From Deltaproteobacteria bacterium (GTDB lineage: Bacteria > Myxococcota_A > UBA9042 > DTJE01): 46,426 bases of DNA. The position numbers were made by a program, and so were the translations under genes. Where the stretch lies: the NCBI GenBank assembly GCA_016784945.1, contig JADHTP010000001.1:1-46426 (forward strand), given 5' to 3'. Shown here piece by piece: positions 1-8,350 of the stretch. Position 1 is the first letter of the stretch; the number at the start of each line of letters is the position of its first letter. The notes beneath the pieces were generated by a model. It was not told the origin of the DNA. It made no database searches and saw only the letters and a list, made by a program, of their open reading frames with translations.

Positions 1-165
1 CCAGTGCCCGCCCGAGATTGGCGCCCGTAGCAGCGACGGAGTCGCCCCTACAAGGGGGGTCATAGGGGGGCTGCGCCCCCCTTGAGTAAGAGAAGCGCCA
101 AGCGCAGGGCGGCACGCCAGTGCCCGCCCGAGATTGGCGACTCGGGTGATTCGCCCCTACAAGGG
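1..165. repeat. Intergenic direct-repeat pair (23 bp plus 15 bp)
   Basis: The same block occurs twice: CCAGTGCCCGCCCGAGATT followed by GGCG at 1-23 and 117-139, each followed a short way on by TCGCCCCTACAAGGG (42-56 and 151-165). The intervening parts differ. Blocks ending in CGCCCCTAC are a common style of dispersed intergenic repeat in GC-rich bacterial genomes; that family assignment is recollection, not a search. No gene is visible in 1-215. Confidence 0.7.
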
Positions 166-166
166 C

Positions 167-201
167 AAGCGATGAACGATTGGCGATAAGCGATGGGCGG
201 T
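167..201. repeat. Heptamer array 1 (NNNCGAT x5)
   Basis: Five consecutive 7-nt units read AAGCGAT, GAACGAT, TGGCGAT, AAGCGAT, GGGCGGT. The core CGAT recurs with exact 7-nt period while the first three bases vary. It ends 14 nt before the start codon of the glycosyltransferase gene. It belongs with the arrays at 8301, 19461, 25727, 27813 and 33557. Confidence 0.7.
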
Positions 202-215
202 TGTAGACTCGGACC

Positions 216-1691
216 ATGGTTGATCAAGCAAGGTCCGTTAAGAAGCTCCTGTTCGCCGGATTCTGGCTGCTGACGGCGGGACTGTTGTTCTTCAATGCAT
301 GGACCGGCAGCCAGTTCCCCAGTGACGATTGCGTGTACGCGGTGACCGCCCGGGAGGCTCTCCAGGACAATGGATGGCTGGAACCCACCTGGCAGCGGAG
401 CCCGTTCCTGGAAAAAGGACCCCTGTTGCCGTGGGCCCTGGCGGGATCCCTTTCCCTCCTGGGCGAGACCGACCTGGCTCTGCGCCTGCCCGGTATCCTG
501 GCTGCCCTGCTGTTTCTGGCCTGCCTGTACCGGTTGGGACGCAGGCTGGGTCTTCATCCCCCCGCCGCCCTGGTGGCCGTGGCCCTCGCCATGGCCCTCC
601 ACGTCTTCTTCCTGACGGCCCGCCGACCCATGACGGACGTGCCAGGCATGGCCCTGGGACTCGCCGGTTTCCTGCTGGCGGCGTTCCCCGGCAGTCGCGG
701 TCGGGGCCACGGAAGGGCCGTGGCAGGGGGAGTCCTGTTGGGACTGTCGCTGCTGACCAAGCTGACGGCGCCCGCACCCTTCCTGTTCGGACTCCTGGTC
801 CTGCAGGCTTCCCGGCCTTTCCGCAATACAAGGGGACTCCTGGTGACACTGGGCGCCACGGCCGTCACGGCCATCCCATGGCACGCCTTCATGGTGGCTC
901 AGCACGGCCAGACCTTTATCGACACCTACTTCCTGTTCCACCTGCTGGAGCGGGCCTCCCGGGCCGTCGTGGGGGATGCCGCCGCCCAGACCTACGTCGC
1001 CTGGGCCCTGGAACGGGAAGGTCTGGCAGCCGTTCTCGTGGCGGTCTCCATTCCCCTGACGGGGGTCCTGGCCCTGCGTCGGAACCGGGCCGCCCTGTGC
1101 ATCTGTGCCCTGGGATTCGGAGCCCTGGCGCCACTGGCCATCTCCGCCACGGCATTGCCACACTACCTGGTGACCCTGGTGCCCGCCGCCGCCCTTTCGG
1201 TGGGCCTCCTTGCCCATGGTGCGGGCCAGGATCCTGCCGCGTGCTGGCTTCCCTCCTCCCTGGCCTTCCTCGCCGCCCTGGCCTTCGGTCTCAACAACTG
1301 CCGAGAAGTCCTCGACCCGGACCATGGCCCCGGCGCACGATCGGCCTGCGAAGCCCTGACCTTCGAAGGGACCGCGGCCCGACTCACGGCCACCTTCGAT
1401 CTCCACGATCCCTGTGTTGCCTGGTATTGCGGGACCCGGGTCCATTTCCTCGGGGCCGACCCGGGCTTCCTCCAGGCCACCAGGGACATCCCCATGCTCC
1501 AAGGCTTCGTGAAGGCCGTGGAGCCTGGGACAATCCGCGAACTCACCCGCAACGGCACACTGGTACTCACCCGGAGCGACCGGCTGGATTCCCTGGGCGA
1601 CCTGGCCCAAAAAGAGGGCGTGGAAATAACGACCCGGGAATTCGGTCATCGCGTGGTGGTGGAATTCACTTCAGGCGAGCGGTCGAGATAG
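216..1691 (+). CDS. GT39/ArnT-like membrane glycosyltransferase
   Basis: A 491-residue polytopic membrane protein of the PMT/ArnT type (glycosyltransferase family 39), which uses polyprenyl-phosphate sugar donors at the outer face of the inner membrane. The first periplasmic loop after TM1 has SDDCVYAVTAREAL, equivalent to the acidic DExxYAxxAREM motif, and then EKGPLLPWALAG, equivalent to the KPPLYYWL block. About ten hydrophobic segments follow up to roughly residue 360, then a soluble C-terminal domain of about 130 residues. The ATG at 216 has only a weak CGGA upstream. The gene converges on the cysteine-rich protein gene with 6 nt between stop codons. Acceptor and sugar are unknown. Family call is confident; substrate is not. 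Confidence 0.85.
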   Translation: MVDQARSVKKLLFAGFWLLTAGLLFFNAWTGSQFPSDDCVYAVTAREALQDNGWLEPTWQRSPFLEKGPLLPWALAGSLSLLGETDLALRLPGILAALLFLACLYRLGRRLGLHPPAALVAVALAMALHVFFLTARRPMTDVPGMALGLAGFLLAAFPGSRGRGHGRAVAGGVLLGLSLLTKLTAPAPFLFGLLVLQASRPFRNTRGLLVTLGATAVTAIPWHAFMVAQHGQTFIDTYFLFHLLERASRAVVGDAAAQTYVAWALEREGLAAVLVAVSIPLTGVLALRRNRAALCICALGFGALAPLAISATALPHYLVTLVPAAALSVGLLAHGAGQDPAACWLPSSLAFLAALAFGLNNCREVLDPDHGPGARSACEALTFEGTAARLTATFDLHDPCVAWYCGTRVHFLGADPGFLQATRDIPMLQGFVKAVEPGTIRELTRNGTLVLTRSDRLDSLGDLAQKEGVEITTREFGHRVVVEFTSGERSR

Positions 1692-1697
1692 ACCGGA

Positions 1698-4322
1698 TCA
1701 GTCCCGGCGCCGACGGCCCAGGAAGGCCGCCCCGAGACCCGTGAGGAGCAGGGCGAAGGGAAGGGCACTGGCACCCACGCCGAAGCCGGCGCTGCACTTG
1801 CTGCTGCTTCCGTCCGAGGACTCGTCGCCGCCGTTGGTCGGGTCGGCCGTGATGGCGTCCACCGTATCCGGGACCAACGCTTCGCACTGACCGGCAACGC
1901 ACTGGGCGCCCAGCCCGCAACCTGGCAGACACTGCTTGCCGCAACCGTCGTCGCCGCATTCCTTGCCCGCACAATCCGGCACGCACTTGGCTTCGCATTT
2001 CCAGGTGGTCACGTTGCAGGTCTCGTCCGCACCGCAGACCCCGCAGTCGCCGCCACACCCGTCGTCGCCGCAGCTCTTTCCGGTGCAATTCGGCACGCAG
2101 ATGACCTCGCACAGGCCCTCGGCGCTGCAGGTTTCACCGGGATCGCAGACGCCGCAATTGCCCTGGCAGCCGTCATCGCCGCATTCCTTGTCCGTGCAGT
2201 CGGGCACGCAGTCGTCGGGGACGCAGGCACCGGCCACGCACTTGAATCCGGCGCCGCAGGGCGGGTCACAGCCCACCGGGGGCTCGGGACAGTCGATGGG
2301 GAATTCGGCGGGAGGCACGTCCGCCCCACCACAGTCATAGAAACCCGCGTCCGCCTTCCACCCGCACTGGTCGTCGGGCGGCTGGTTGCCGCTGCAGTCG
2401 ATCTCGAGGATCTCGTCGTCCTCGCAGTACTTGAGCACTTGTCCATCACAACAGCCCTCGAAGGTGATGTCGCCGCAACCGCCGGCGCCAGGAACGCACG
2501 CCCCGTCCACGCAGCCTTCGCCCGCGGCGCAGGCCCCGCAGCTGCCGCCGCAGCCATTGTCGCCGCAGACCTTGCCGGTGCAGTCAGGGGTGCAGGCATT
2601 GCAACAGGCATCGATATCGGCACAACAATCGCCGTAGCCCACGCAGGCCTCGTCGCAGTAGCAGCTGCCGGACTCACCGCCGCACAGCCCCATACAGGAA
2701 TCCGGGCCCGCCGGGCCGCATGCGCCCTGTTCCACGCAGACGCCATTGGCATCGCACATCATGTCCGGGCCGCACTGGCCACACGTACCGCCGCAGCCAT
2801 CGTCGCCGCAGACCTTGCCCACGCAATCGGGCATGCACACCACGCACAGCCCGTCCTCGCACAGGAAGCCGGGATCGCAGTCGCCGCAGGAATTGAAGCA
2901 CTCGTCGAAGCCGCAATCCATGCCTTCGCAGCTGCAGTCCTGGCAGTTCTGGGTCTCGTCGCAGAACTGGACATCGGTGCAATCGCCGCAGGTCCCGCCG
3001 CATCCGTCGTCGCCGCAGGTCTTGCCTTCGCAGGACGGCGTGCAGCAGTTGCTCAGGTAACAGATGGCGGGTTCCGTGCAGGTCCCGCAGGAGCCGTCAC
3101 ATCCGTCGCTGCCGCAGGTGGCATCCACGCAGTCGGGGAAGCAGGGGCACTGGGCGCCGCATTCGGCACATTCACCCGTACAGATGGCATCCCACTCGTT
3201 TTCGCAACAGTAGGGGTCCATGGCGCAGACGCAGGCCTCGCAGTCGCAGCCCGGGCATCCGGGGCTCGCCATGGGCGTACAGCCGTCGTCCACCACGTCG
3301 GTGCAGATCCCGAACAGGCAGCCCAGGCCGCCGGTGCAGGTGCCGCAGGCATTGCCACAGCCGTCGCCGCCGCACTCCTTATCCGCGCAGGAGCAGTCCT
3401 GGCAGTTCTGGGTTGCGTCGCAGAACTGGGTCTCCAGGCATTCCCCACAGGACGCGCCACATTCGTCCACGCCGCAGGTCATGCCTTCGCAACTGCAGTC
3501 CTGGCAGTTGTCCGTGTCGTCGCAGAACTGGGTTTCGAGGCAGTCACCACAGGACGCGCCGCATTCATCCACGCCGCAGGTCATGCCTTCGCAGCTGCAG
3601 TCCTGGCACTCGAACATGTCGTTGCAGAACGCATCGAAGGCACAGGAACCGCAAGAAAGACCGCACTCGTTGAGGCCACATTCCATACCTTCGCAGGTGC
3701 AGTCCTCGCAATTCTGGGTGTCGTTGCAGAACTGGACATCGGTGCAGGCGCCGCAATCCCCGCCGCATCCGTCTTCGCCGCAGGTCTTGCCGTCGCAATC
3801 GGGCATGCAGCACAGGTCCATGAAGCAGACCAGGCCGTCAGTGCAGTCGCCGCAACTGCCGCCGCAACCGTCCTCCCCGCAGTCCTTGTCAGTGCACTCC
3901 GGGACACAGCAGCTTCCGTCGGGCTGACACACGGTGCCTTCCAGGCAATCACAGGCCGTGCAGGTGTCCCCATCGCACCAGAAGCCCTCGGTGCACTCCG
4001 GTTCGCAGGAAAGGCAATCCTTGGGGAAATCCGGGCTCTCTTCCGTATGTCCGCAGTCGTAGAAGAACGCCTCCGCGTTCCAACCGCAGGTGTTGGCGGG
4101 CGGCTCGTTGTCCTGGCAGGGGATGCCGCAGATCCAGCCTCCCTCGCACCACTGGAGGGAGCCGTCGTCGGCGCAGCAACCCTCGTATGTCACGACCCCG
4201 CAACCCTCCTCCACGGGCGTGCCCGCGGAACACTGGGCCTGGGCATCGCCGACCATCGCAAACTGGGTAGCGAACAACGCCACCACGAGGGCCGTGAAAC
4301 CCGAATACAACCTCACAGACAT
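1698..4322 (-). CDS. Secreted cysteine-rich repeat protein with MYXO-CTERM tail
   Basis: An 874-residue surface protein. The start at 4322 is fixed by AGGAGG 8 nt upstream; it begins with a Sec signal peptide cut near DAQA-QCSAG. Fourteen cysteine-knot-like units follow, with a pattern such as CVPDCTGKSCGDDGCGG. Two modules repeat (EGCC ... CGWxA.. FYDCG, once near the N-terminus and once in the C-terminal third). A somatomedin-B-like stretch (CMGLCGGESGSCYCDEAC ... GDCC) lies in the middle. The C-terminus has a Ser/Gly linker with KCSAG, one hydrophobic helix and RRRRD, which matches the MYXO-CTERM plan (substrates of myxosortases, known from myxobacteria). A TTGACT at about 4400 could be a -35 element, with no good -10. 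Function is unknown; adhesion or envelope display is inference. Confidence 0.85.
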   Translation of the reverse strand: MSVRLYSGFTALVVALFATQFAMVGDAQAQCSAGTPVEEGCGVVTYEGCCADDGSLQWCEGGWICGIPCQDNEPPANTCGWNAEAFFYDCGHTEESPDFPKDCLSCEPECTEGFWCDGDTCTACDCLEGTVCQPDGSCCVPECTDKDCGEDGCGGSCGDCTDGLVCFMDLCCMPDCDGKTCGEDGCGGDCGACTDVQFCNDTQNCEDCTCEGMECGLNECGLSCGSCAFDAFCNDMFECQDCSCEGMTCGVDECGASCGDCLETQFCDDTDNCQDCSCEGMTCGVDECGASCGECLETQFCDATQNCQDCSCADKECGGDGCGNACGTCTGGLGCLFGICTDVVDDGCTPMASPGCPGCDCEACVCAMDPYCCENEWDAICTGECAECGAQCPCFPDCVDATCGSDGCDGSCGTCTEPAICYLSNCCTPSCEGKTCGDDGCGGTCGDCTDVQFCDETQNCQDCSCEGMDCGFDECFNSCGDCDPGFLCEDGLCVVCMPDCVGKVCGDDGCGGTCGQCGPDMMCDANGVCVEQGACGPAGPDSCMGLCGGESGSCYCDEACVGYGDCCADIDACCNACTPDCTGKVCGDNGCGGSCGACAAGEGCVDGACVPGAGGCGDITFEGCCDGQVLKYCEDDEILEIDCSGNQPPDDQCGWKADAGFYDCGGADVPPAEFPIDCPEPPVGCDPPCGAGFKCVAGACVPDDCVPDCTDKECGDDGCQGNCGVCDPGETCSAEGLCEVICVPNCTGKSCGDDGCGGDCGVCGADETCNVTTWKCEAKCVPDCAGKECGDDGCGKQCLPGCGLGAQCVAGQCEALVPDTVDAITADPTNGGDESSDGSSSKCSAGFGVGASALPFALLLTGLGAAFLGRRRRD
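3397..3600. repeat. 102-bp tandem duplication inside the cysteine-rich gene
   Basis: Two adjacent 102-nt blocks (3397-3498 and 3499-3600) are almost identical and encode successive 34-residue units that share CEGMTCGVDECGASCG and LETQFCD. They are much closer to each other than to the other units, so this looks like a recent in-frame duplication. Such blocks can change copy number by slippage or recombination. Confidence 0.8.
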
Positions 4323-4647
4323 GCTGATACCTCCTGGACTACCTGCTCCGTTACCGGAGACCACTCCTACAAAGTACAAGAGTTTCGCAGACACACCCTT
4401 AATAGTCAAGGAAAAATAGAGGCCGGATGCAAAGTAGCGATCGGGTCTCGCTGCAAACGGGCTGGGATGCACTGGACCGTCGCGGATGCCGACGCGATCA
4501 TCGCTTTGCGTTGCTGCAAACTCAGTGGCCGCTTCGAGGACTTCTGGGAACGCCGTTCAATCGGTCGGGTGGCGGACGGATGAAATCATCTCACAAATTT
4601 GACGTGCGCCCCTGGGCCTTGAGAGCCTGTGGCAGGGGGGGGGCGGC
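4323..4647. other. Intergenic stretch without a recognisable gene
   Basis: About 325 nt lie between the start of the cysteine-rich gene and the stop of feoB. The part next to the cysteine-rich gene is its leader with the AGGAGG site. An A-rich patch lies near 4409-4417, and a run of nine G at 4635-4643 sits directly after the feoB stop codon. An open frame on the plus strand from 4427 overlaps feoB and has no family resemblance, so I do not call it. Confidence 0.5.
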
Positions 4648-6588
4648 CTACCAGAAGACACGGACGAAAAACGCGGCCGCGAGGGCGATGCCGGTATTCA
4701 ATGCGGTGCTGACCCCGGCCCACCGCCATCCCACTTCCCGCACCAGGGTGGCGATGGTGGCCACGCACGGGACATAGAAGGTAACGAAGAGACTGAAGCC
4801 CAGTATCTGTGCCGGGGACATGACCGCGGCCACGTCGTCGGTCCCCAGGGCCTGGAACAGCAGGATCAGTGAAAGTTCCTTGCGCAGGACCCCGAAGAAC
4901 AGGGTCACGCCCACAGCCTCGGGCAGACCCAGAAGGCCCACAGTGAGGGGTCTCAGGACGGCGTTCATCCAGTTGTTTATGCCCACGTACTCCAGGATGC
5001 CCATGATCACGGAGGCCACGATGAGGATGGGCCAGGCCGCCACCAGGAACTCGTAGGTGCGGAACCAGACCTTCTTCAGCACGGACCTCAGCGGCGGCAC
5101 CCGGTAGGGGGGCACGTCCATCAGGAGCCCGGCCTGGGATCCCTTCACCATGGACGACAGGATCCGGCCGGCCACGGCGGCCACCACGATGTTCAGCGCG
5201 TAGACCCCCAGGGCGTACAGTGGCCCCAGAAGCGCGGCCACCAGAGCCAGGATCACCACGGTCCTGGCGGAGCACGGTATGAGGGGAACGAGGAGCGACG
5301 TGAGGATCCGGTCCCGCGGCGTTTCCAGGATCCGGGTGCCCATGATGGCCGGGACGTTGCAGCCATATCCCAGGATCAGCGGTATGACGCTCTTGCCGTG
5401 CAGGCCGATGCGGTGAAGGGCGCCGTCCACCATGTACGCGGCCCGTGGCAGGTAACCCACGTCCTCGTAGAGGGACATCATGAAGAGCAGGGGCAGAAGG
5501 TAGGGCAGCACGATACCCACGCCGCCGGCCACCCCTTCCACGAATCCCCGGAGCATGGCCCAGATGAAACTCTCGGACGCCCGGGGCGACAGGACCTCCA
5601 GCAGGGACTCGAAGGGGGCGGACACCACGCCCGCCAGCAGGTCTCCGAACAGGAAGGCCACGAGGAAAAGCGACGCAATGGCCGCCCCGGCCACCCCCAG
5701 GCCCAGCACGGGGTGCATGACCACGCCGTCCAGGCGGTCCCGCAGGGTCATCTTCCGCCGTGGCACCACCCGCGCTACCGCTTCGAAGAGGTCCATGGCC
5801 ACAGCATGGCGGTGGGATGACAGGGTGGTCTCTTCGGGCCAGTCATGGAGCACAGCGAGCCGTTTCCTTTCGTCCAGCGCGAAGCGCAGGAATTCCGGGT
5901 CGGCATTGCCCGCCACTTCTTCGATAACCGGGTCGCCCTCCAGCAGGCGCAGGGCCACGAATCGCTCAGGCGCCCCGATCCCGTCGGCCAGGCCGCCGGG
6001 CATCCGGTCCAGGATTCCGCGGACCGTCTCTTCCACGTCGCGATCGTAGATGGGCGGCGTGCCCAGGGAGGGGCGATCCGCCATATCCAGGGCCCGGGAC
6101 ACCACGGACACCACGCCCTTGCCCCGGATGGCAATGGTGGGGACCACGGGGATGCCCAGTCGCTTTTCCAACCGGGCCACGTCCACGTCGATTCCCTTGC
6201 GCTCGGCCTCGTCCAGCATGTTGAGGGCCAGCACCATGGGGACGCCCATTTCCAGCAACTGGAGTGTCAGTTCGATGCTGCGGGCCAGAACGGAGGCATC
6301 CACCACGGCCACAAGCACGTCCGCCTTGCCCGACAGGAGATAGTCCCTCGTCACCCGCTCGGCCGCGTCGTGGGGTGATATGGAGTAGGTCCCCGGCAGG
6401 TCGATGATCCGGGCACGCCGGCCATCGGCCACCACCTCGCTGGAGGTGTAGGACACGGTGGACCCGGGGAAGTTGCCCGTGTCGGCCTTGAAACCCGCCA
6501 GGGCATTGAACAGGGTGCTTTTGCCGCAGTTCGGCTGCCCGGCCAGGGCAATCACAGGAAGGCCGGCATCCTCTCGAGCACGGTCCAT
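4648..6588 (-). CDS. feoB: Ferrous iron transporter FeoB
   Basis: FeoB is the inner-membrane Fe(II) permease with a cytosolic N-terminal G domain. The 646-residue product shows G1 GQPNCGKS at about residue 17, the switch region FPGSTV, G3 DLPGTYS and G4 NMLD, then two Gate-type membrane blocks; it ends with the Feo C-terminal helices. The length fits the shorter FeoB forms. I chose the ATG at 6588 because GAGG lies 7 nt upstream; a GTG at 6618 has no ribosome site. It lies 68 nt downstream of feoA and is presumably cotranscribed with it under Fur control. No FeoC is seen. Confidence 0.96.
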   Translation of the reverse strand: MDRAREDAGLPVIALAGQPNCGKSTLFNALAGFKADTGNFPGSTVSYTSSEVVADGRRARIIDLPGTYSISPHDAAERVTRDYLLSGKADVLVAVVDASVLARSIELTLQLLEMGVPMVLALNMLDEAERKGIDVDVARLEKRLGIPVVPTIAIRGKGVVSVVSRALDMADRPSLGTPPIYDRDVEETVRGILDRMPGGLADGIGAPERFVALRLLEGDPVIEEVAGNADPEFLRFALDERKRLAVLHDWPEETTLSSHRHAVAMDLFEAVARVVPRRKMTLRDRLDGVVMHPVLGLGVAGAAIASLFLVAFLFGDLLAGVVSAPFESLLEVLSPRASESFIWAMLRGFVEGVAGGVGIVLPYLLPLLFMMSLYEDVGYLPRAAYMVDGALHRIGLHGKSVIPLILGYGCNVPAIMGTRILETPRDRILTSLLVPLIPCSARTVVILALVAALLGPLYALGVYALNIVVAAVAGRILSSMVKGSQAGLLMDVPPYRVPPLRSVLKKVWFRTYEFLVAAWPILIVASVIMGILEYVGINNWMNAVLRPLTVGLLGLPEAVGVTLFFGVLRKELSLILLFQALGTDDVAAVMSPAQILGFSLFVTFYVPCVATIATLVREVGWRWAGVSTALNTGIALAAAFFVRVFW

Positions 6589-6656
6589 GTGGATTCCTCT
6601 GTCCTTTCGGGAGGACACAATGCGACCTTCGCGAAGTGGATGGGTTCTGGACCGGG

Positions 6657-6893
6657 TCAGGCTTCCACGGGCTCGACATGGAGCTTTTCCGCCATGCCCC
6701 GGCCCAGGGCCACGCGGACACCCGATGAAGGAATTTCCACCAGGATGGGCCCATGAAATGGCGCGTATCCCACCACCAGCAGTTCGTCGCCCACGTGGAT
6801 TCCCATGCCGTCCAGGCTCGAGGCGAACCGGTGTCCGCTCGCTCGTTTCAACACCCGCACACGGGATCCTTTGGAGGCCTGCTCAAGGGTCAT
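6657..6893 (-). CDS. feoA: FeoA-type SH3-like protein
   Basis: A 78-residue FeoA: a small cytosolic SH3-fold partner of FeoB. The family pattern is visible in MGIHVGDELLVVG followed by the ILVEI strand and VALGRGMAEKLHVEP at the end. A GGAG 5 nt upstream supports the ATG at 6893. It is the first gene of the feoA-feoB unit, directly below a Fur-box promoter. Confidence 0.95.
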   Translation of the reverse strand: MTLEQASKGSRVRVLKRASGHRFASSLDGMGIHVGDELLVVGYAPFHGPILVEIPSSGVRVALGRGMAEKLHVEPVEA

Positions 6894-6931
6894 GACGACT
6901 CCGTGCCTGGAAAGGCGCGCTTCACTTATAA

Positions 6932-6959
6932 ATGATAATGGTTATCACTTTACTGTCAA
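6932..6959 (-). promoter_or_regulatory. feoA promoter overlapped by a Fur box
   Basis: On the minus strand a perfect TTGACA (6954-6959) is followed 16 nt later by TATCAT (6932-6937). The palindrome TGATAATGGTTATCA (6933-6947), in the wider AATGATAATGGTTATCACT (6931-6949), matches the 19-bp Fur box consensus closely and covers the spacer and the -10 element. Fur with iron bound there would block RNA polymerase, so transcription of feoAB should rise when iron is scarce. Confidence 0.88.
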
Positions 6960-6995
6960 GGCCCGATTCCGACCAGAACACGGGTAGCTCGGCGA

Positions 6996-8282
6996 TCACG
7001 CCGGCCCCTCGACGCGCTCGATCCGGGCGCCGATGGCCTTCAGCTTATCGTCGATGCGTTCGTATCCCCGATCGATCTGTTCGATATTGTGCATGACCGA
7101 CCGGCCCGATGCGGCCAGGCAGGCGATGAGCAGCGCCATTCCGGCCCGGATGTCGGGACTGCGCAGGGTCGCCCCGAAGAGGTTCGACGGCCCGGCCACC
7201 ACCACCCGGTGTGGGTCGCAGAGGATGATGGATGCCCCCATGCTGATGAGCGAATCCACGAAGAACATGCGGCCCTCGTACATCTTTTCGAAGAACAGCA
7301 CCGTCCCCTTCGACCGGGTGGCGGTCACGATGGCGATGCTCATGAGGTCCGTGGGGAACTGGGGCCATGGGGCATCGTCGATCTGGGGGACCACGCCGTG
7401 GAGATCGGTCCGGATGGCGGGCGCCTGCCCCCCCTTCACCAGGCAGTCGGTCCCGGACAACTCGATGCCCACGCCCAGCTTGTCGAACACGGTCCGGATC
7501 TTCCGAAGATCCCGGGGGATCACGTCGTGGATGACCAGGCCGTCGCCCATGATCCCGGCCAGGCCGATAAAGGACCCCACCTCGAGGTAATCGGGGCCGA
7601 TGCGGTGGGTGGTGCCGTGGAGCCTGTCCACCCCCGTTACGGTCAGGATGTTGGTCCCGATCCCGCTGATCCGGGCCCCCATGGATTCGAGCATCCGGCA
7701 CAGGCCCTGAACGTGGGGCTCGCAGGCGGCGTTCTCTATAACCGTGGTCCCGCAGGCCAGGACCGCGGCCATGAGGGCGTTCTCCGTGCCCGTGACGCTG
7801 GCCTCGTCCAGGAACATTTCGGCCCCTTCGAGCCGGGACGCGTGCAGCCGGTAGGACTCGCCTACCTCCAGTTGGGCCCCGAGGGACTGGAAAGCGGTAA
7901 AATGGGTATCGAGCTTCCTGCGGCCGATGACGTCACCCCCCGGCGGGGGCAGTTCCACCTCGCCCAGGCGGGCCATCACGGGCCCCGCGAACAGGACGGA
8001 GGCCCGGACCCGGCCACACAATTCCCGGTCCAGCACGGACTTGTTGACCTGGGATGCCGTGATGCTGGCCTGGTTGGGCCCGGTCCATTCCACCCCGGCG
8101 CCAAGATCCCGCAGGACCTCGCACATCACCAGTACGTCACGGATGCGCGGCAGGTTATCCAGGACCACCGTTTCTTCCGTGAGGAGGCAGGCGGCCAGCG
8201 TGGGCAACGCCTCGTTCTTGTTCCCGGAAGGCGTGACCTCCCCGGACACCCGGTTTCCCCCTTCGATGATGAATCGGCCCAT
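6996..8282 (-). CDS. murA: UDP-N-acetylglucosamine 1-carboxyvinyltransferase, Asp-type
   Basis: MurA transfers enolpyruvate from PEP to UDP-GlcNAc, the first committed step of peptidoglycan synthesis. The 428-residue protein keeps SGNKNEALP (the Lys22-equivalent) and the FPTDL loop after the conserved Asp region. The catalytic loop reads PPPGGDVIGRR: the residue equivalent to E. coli Cys115 is Asp117 (codon 7932-7934). Cys-to-Asp forms are known from Mycobacterium, Chlamydia and Borrelia; they are active and not alkylated by fosfomycin. The start at 8282 follows GGGAGG at 5-6 nt spacing; a GTG two codons upstream is inside that site. The 68 nt up to recF hold heptamer array 2. Confidence 0.96.
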   Translation of the reverse strand: MGRFIIEGGNRVSGEVTPSGNKNEALPTLAACLLTEETVVLDNLPRIRDVLVMCEVLRDLGAGVEWTGPNQASITASQVNKSVLDRELCGRVRASVLFAGPVMARLGEVELPPPGGDVIGRRKLDTHFTAFQSLGAQLEVGESYRLHASRLEGAEMFLDEASVTGTENALMAAVLACGTTVIENAACEPHVQGLCRMLESMGARISGIGTNILTVTGVDRLHGTTHRIGPDYLEVGSFIGLAGIMGDGLVIHDVIPRDLRKIRTVFDKLGVGIELSGTDCLVKGGQAPAIRTDLHGVVPQIDDAPWPQFPTDLMSIAIVTATRSKGTVLFFEKMYEGRMFFVDSLISMGASIILCDPHRVVVAGPSNLFGATLRSPDIRAGMALLIACLAASGRSVMHNIEQIDRGYERIDDKLKAIGARIERVEGPA

Positions 8283-8300
8283 GGGCACCTCCCTTCGGGG

Positions 8301-8342
8301 CGTCTACCGTCTACCGTCTATCGTCTGCCGTCCGCCGTCAAG
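8301..8342. repeat. Heptamer array 2 (CGTCNNN x6)
   Basis: Six exact 7-nt units: CGTCTAC, CGTCTAC, CGTCTAT, CGTCTGC, CGTCCGC, CGTCAAG. All keep CGTC and vary in the last three bases. The array fills most of the gap between the stop of recF and the ribosome site of murA. Confidence 0.85.
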
Positions 8343-8350
8343 AAAACAGG

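Noticed and set aside
60..1649. A long minus-strand open frame opposite the GT39 gene
   Set aside because: Low-complexity Gln/Gly/His sequence with no domain or signal; GC-skewed shadow of the membrane protein gene.
2439..4583. A plus-strand open frame of over 700 codons opposite the cysteine-rich protein
   Set aside because: Its Ala/Gly/Val-rich product is the antisense shadow of GC-rich Cys codons; the minus frame has a signal peptide, an AGGAGG site and conserved modules.
6991..7002. GGCG-ATCA-CGCC palindrome over the murA stop as a terminator
   Set aside because: The stem is 4 bp and no T run follows on either strand.
8301..8342. A CRISPR array or tRNA-like repeat
   Set aside because: The 7-nt units have no spacers and no cas genes are nearby; no tRNA cloverleaf was found in any gap of the window.
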